Assembly (NCBI RefSeq): GCF_900566085.1
Contig: NZ_UPHT01000119.1
Span: 62,001 to 126,000, forward strand
From: Mycobacterium attenuatum
GTDB taxonomy: Bacteria > Actinomycetota > Actinomycetes > Mycobacteriales > Mycobacteriaceae
DNA: 64,000 nucleotides
Direction of reading: 5' to 3'
The notes beneath the pieces were generated by a model that saw only the letters and a list, made by a program, of their open reading frames with translations, was not told the origin of the DNA and searched no databases. Positions within the stretch are counted from its first letter, which is position 1. Each line of letters opens with the position of its first letter. Both the position numbers and the translations under genes were made by a program. Of the stretch, positions 62,265 through 64,000 are shown piece after piece.

Positions 62265-63196
62265 ATACCGAACTGCCGCAGGCTATTACCGACTTCGCCG
62301 CCGTCGCGGCCAAACGGCTCGCGCGGGTCGGCGGCCCGCCGGCGGCGCTGCGGGCCGAGACCGACGACACCGTTCGCTACACGGCGCGCGAGGCTTTGGC
62401 GCAGCTGGGTGCATTCGAGCTCGACGTGCGATCCGCGCCTGACGATCTGCTGGCCGCCGCGGTGCTGTGCCAGGCCGCCGGCGCCGCCGCGCTACCCTAT
62501 CCAGTCGTCGAAGAGCTGTTGGCCATCGACGGCGCCCGCCTGGCGCTGGTGAATCCGCAAGCACCCCGCGTCGACCACGGCGACTTGCCCGGTGACTGGA
62601 TCGCCACCGACCTCGACGGCACTCGTTATCCGGTGCAACCGGCATCGCGCACCGCCGCCAAACTGGGGCCGTTTCTGGTGCCGGCCACCCTGGGCGCGCC
62701 CGACGGAACCGTGCCGGACAGCGACGTTAACCTTCACCTTGTGCTGGGATCGTGGCGGATGCTGGGAGCGGTACAGCAGTCGCTGAACATCGCCACGGAC
62801 CACGTGCGGAGCCGCATTCAGTTCGGCAGGCCGCTGGCCGATTTCCAGGCCGTCAGGTTCGCCGTCGCCGATGCGTCAGTCGCGGCCCGCGGGCTTTTCG
62901 AACTCGCCAAGCACACCGTGAGCCGATCGCAATCGACTGCGCCGCTAGTGGGTTCGGCCGACGCACTGGTGCTGCGGCTCAAGGCCGCCGACACCGCGCG
63001 GCAGGTGCTGCGCACCTCGCACCAACTGCTCGGCGCGCTGGGCTTCTGCGACGAGTCCGACATCAGCGTGCTGGACCGGCACACCCAACCGCTGATCCGG
63101 TTGCCGTTGAGCACCGAAGCACTCAGCCGGCGCCTGATCTCCGATGTCCGTGACGGCTATCTGGAGACGCTCTGCACCGGGCCGGTGCCGGCATGA
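62261..63196 (+). CDS. Acyl-CoA dehydrogenase, partner-type subunit (FadE)
   Basis: A 311-residue shortened acyl-CoA dehydrogenase-like subunit. HVRSRIQFGRPLADFQAVRF matches the conserved helix where flavin and partner contact, and HQLLGALGFCDESDISVLDR follows. No FAD-type TEP..GSD motif is present. The pattern of a FAD-type subunit followed by a small partner repeats that of the first two genes in reverse order. Overlaps the following ligase gene by 4 bases (ATGA). Confidence 0.87.
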   Translation: MNTELPQAITDFAAVAAKRLARVGGPPAALRAETDDTVRYTAREALAQLGAFELDVRSAPDDLLAAAVLCQAAGAAALPYPVVEELLAIDGARLALVNPQAPRVDHGDLPGDWIATDLDGTRYPVQPASRTAAKLGPFLVPATLGAPDGTVPDSDVNLHLVLGSWRMLGAVQQSLNIATDHVRSRIQFGRPLADFQAVRFAVADASVAARGLFELAKHTVSRSQSTAPLVGSADALVLRLKAADTARQVLRTSHQLLGALGFCDESDISVLDRHTQPLIRLPLSTEALSRRLISDVRDGYLETLCTGPVPA

Positions 63197-64000
63197 GCCG
63201 CGCCCAACCCATCGGATCCTCGGCCACCCCGAACCCGCTGGCCGACGGCATCCCATTCGGAACCAGACTGCAGGATCTGGCCGAGCAGCGAAGCGACGAC
63301 GCGGCCCTGACCACCGTCGCGCCCGACGGCAGCACCCGCACGCTGACCTTTGCCGAACTCGACGCCCGGGCCAATCAATGGGCGCGGGCGCTGGACGCGA
63401 GTGGCGCCCAGATCGGTTCTCTGGTCGCCATCGCGATCCCCAATTCGGTGCACCTCATACTGACCGTACTGGGCTGCTGGAAGATCGGTGCGGTTCCCGT
63501 TCCCATGCACTGGGACCTACCCGAGTGGGAGCGAAACCGGGTGCTGGACGTGATCGACGCCGCCGTGGTGATCGACGAGAGGAGCCGCTGGGAACTGGAA
63601 GTGCGCGCCACCGTCGAGTCGGAAAGCCCACTGCCCGAAGCTGTTTCACCCACTGCCCATGGAATTTGCAGCAGCGGGTCAACCGGTGTGCCCAAGGTGA
63701 TCCTCAACCTGGCGCCGTCGCTGTGGACGCCTCAGCACAGCGAGCCGTTCTTGTCGGCATGGACATCGGTGGCTCAGCCGCAGACCATCCTGGTGCCCGC
63801 GCCGATGTACCACACCAACGGCTTTGCCACCCTGCACTTCCTGTTGGGCGGCGATCATTTGGTGGTGCTGGAAAAGTTCGATGCCGCGCGGGTGGTCGAC
63901 ACGGTCGAGCAATACCGGATCACCAACTTCACGGCCACCCCGACCATGCTCAAGCGCATCGCCGCGGTCTCCGACATTAGTCGGCGCGACTTGTCCAGCA
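63193..64000 (+). CDS. Acyl-CoA synthetase FadD (partial)
   Basis: AMP-forming acyl-CoA ligase, cut by the window end after 269 codons. Seen are TRTLTFAELDARANQWARAL, IAIPNSVHLILTVLGCWKIG, the phosphate-binding loop CSSGSTGVPKVILN and PAPMYHTNGFATLHFL. It is the last visible gene of the fadE operon. It could supply the CoA-activation step otherwise lost with the interrupted ligase at 45.7-47.2 kb. Confidence 0.9.
   Translation, partial: MSRAQPIGSSATPNPLADGIPFGTRLQDLAEQRSDDAALTTVAPDGSTRTLTFAELDARANQWARALDASGAQIGSLVAIAIPNSVHLILTVLGCWKIGAVPVPMHWDLPEWERNRVLDVIDAAVVIDERSRWELEVRATVESESPLPEAVSPTAHGICSSGSTGVPKVILNLAPSLWTPQHSEPFLSAWTSVAQPQTILVPAPMYHTNGFATLHFLLGGDHLVVLEKFDAARVVDTVEQYRITNFTATPTMLKRIAAVSDISRRDLSS

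Overview
This window comes from a slow-growing Mycobacterium. From about 1 to 39.9 kb the gene order follows the Mycobacterium tuberculosis stretch Rv2495c to Rv2525c: bkdCBA, citE-like, fadE19, accA1, accD1, scoB, scoA, fadD35, bkaR, Rv2507, Rv2508c, cmrA, Rv2510c, orn, tRNA-His, ldtB, tRNA-Lys, Rv2520c, bcp, Rv2522c, acpS, fas, Rv2525c. Composition is GC-rich with many GTG starts. Degraded genes and extra genes at several points show it is not M. tuberculosis itself; I cannot name the species from sequence alone.

1-13 kb: a branched-chain amino acid (leucine) catabolic operon on the minus strand runs from scoA to bkdC, with its TetR regulator (BkaR homologue) at the far end. Two GTTARTnnnnATTAAC palindromes, one before scoA and one before the regulator, look like its operators. 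Two acyl-CoA synthetase genes here are wrecked: a fadD between bkdA and citE, and fadD35. 13-24.8 kb: a frameshifted F420-type oxidoreductase gene, then housekeeping and envelope genes, two tRNAs and a 57-bp tandem repeat between the divergent Rv2508c and cmrA. 24.8-29 kb: a sensor kinase/response regulator pair and an atypical cytochrome P450, neither of which I recall at this place in M. tuberculosis. 29-39.9 kb: acpS, the giant type I fatty acid synthase gene and a Tat-exported DUF1906 protein.

40-64 kb: an accessory catabolic island running to the window end. It holds two Rieske oxygenase alpha subunits, an AttH/CrtC-like protein, an aldehyde dehydrogenase, two MaoC-fold hydratases, a SnoaL-like protein, an acyl-CoA synthetase broken by one stop codon, a tandem family III CoA-transferase, a TetR regulator with an MmpS/MmpL pair, a GntR/FadR-type regulator, an SDR, an F420-type monooxygenase, and a tight fadE-fadE-fadE-fadE-fadD operon. 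The gene set suggests oxidation, CoA activation and beta-oxidation of a hydrophobic, probably cyclic (steroid- or terpenoid-like) substrate. Five of its promoter regions share an element of the form CTATSTTAG, including the one before the GntR gene, which suggests one regulon. A second inverted repeat (TACGGTA...TACCGTA) marks the TetR/CoA-transferase promoter, and a related sequence lies just before mmpS.

The most novel items are the GntR-linked island as a unit, the P450 lacking the usual I-helix acid/threonine pair, and the asymmetric CoA-transferase fusion.
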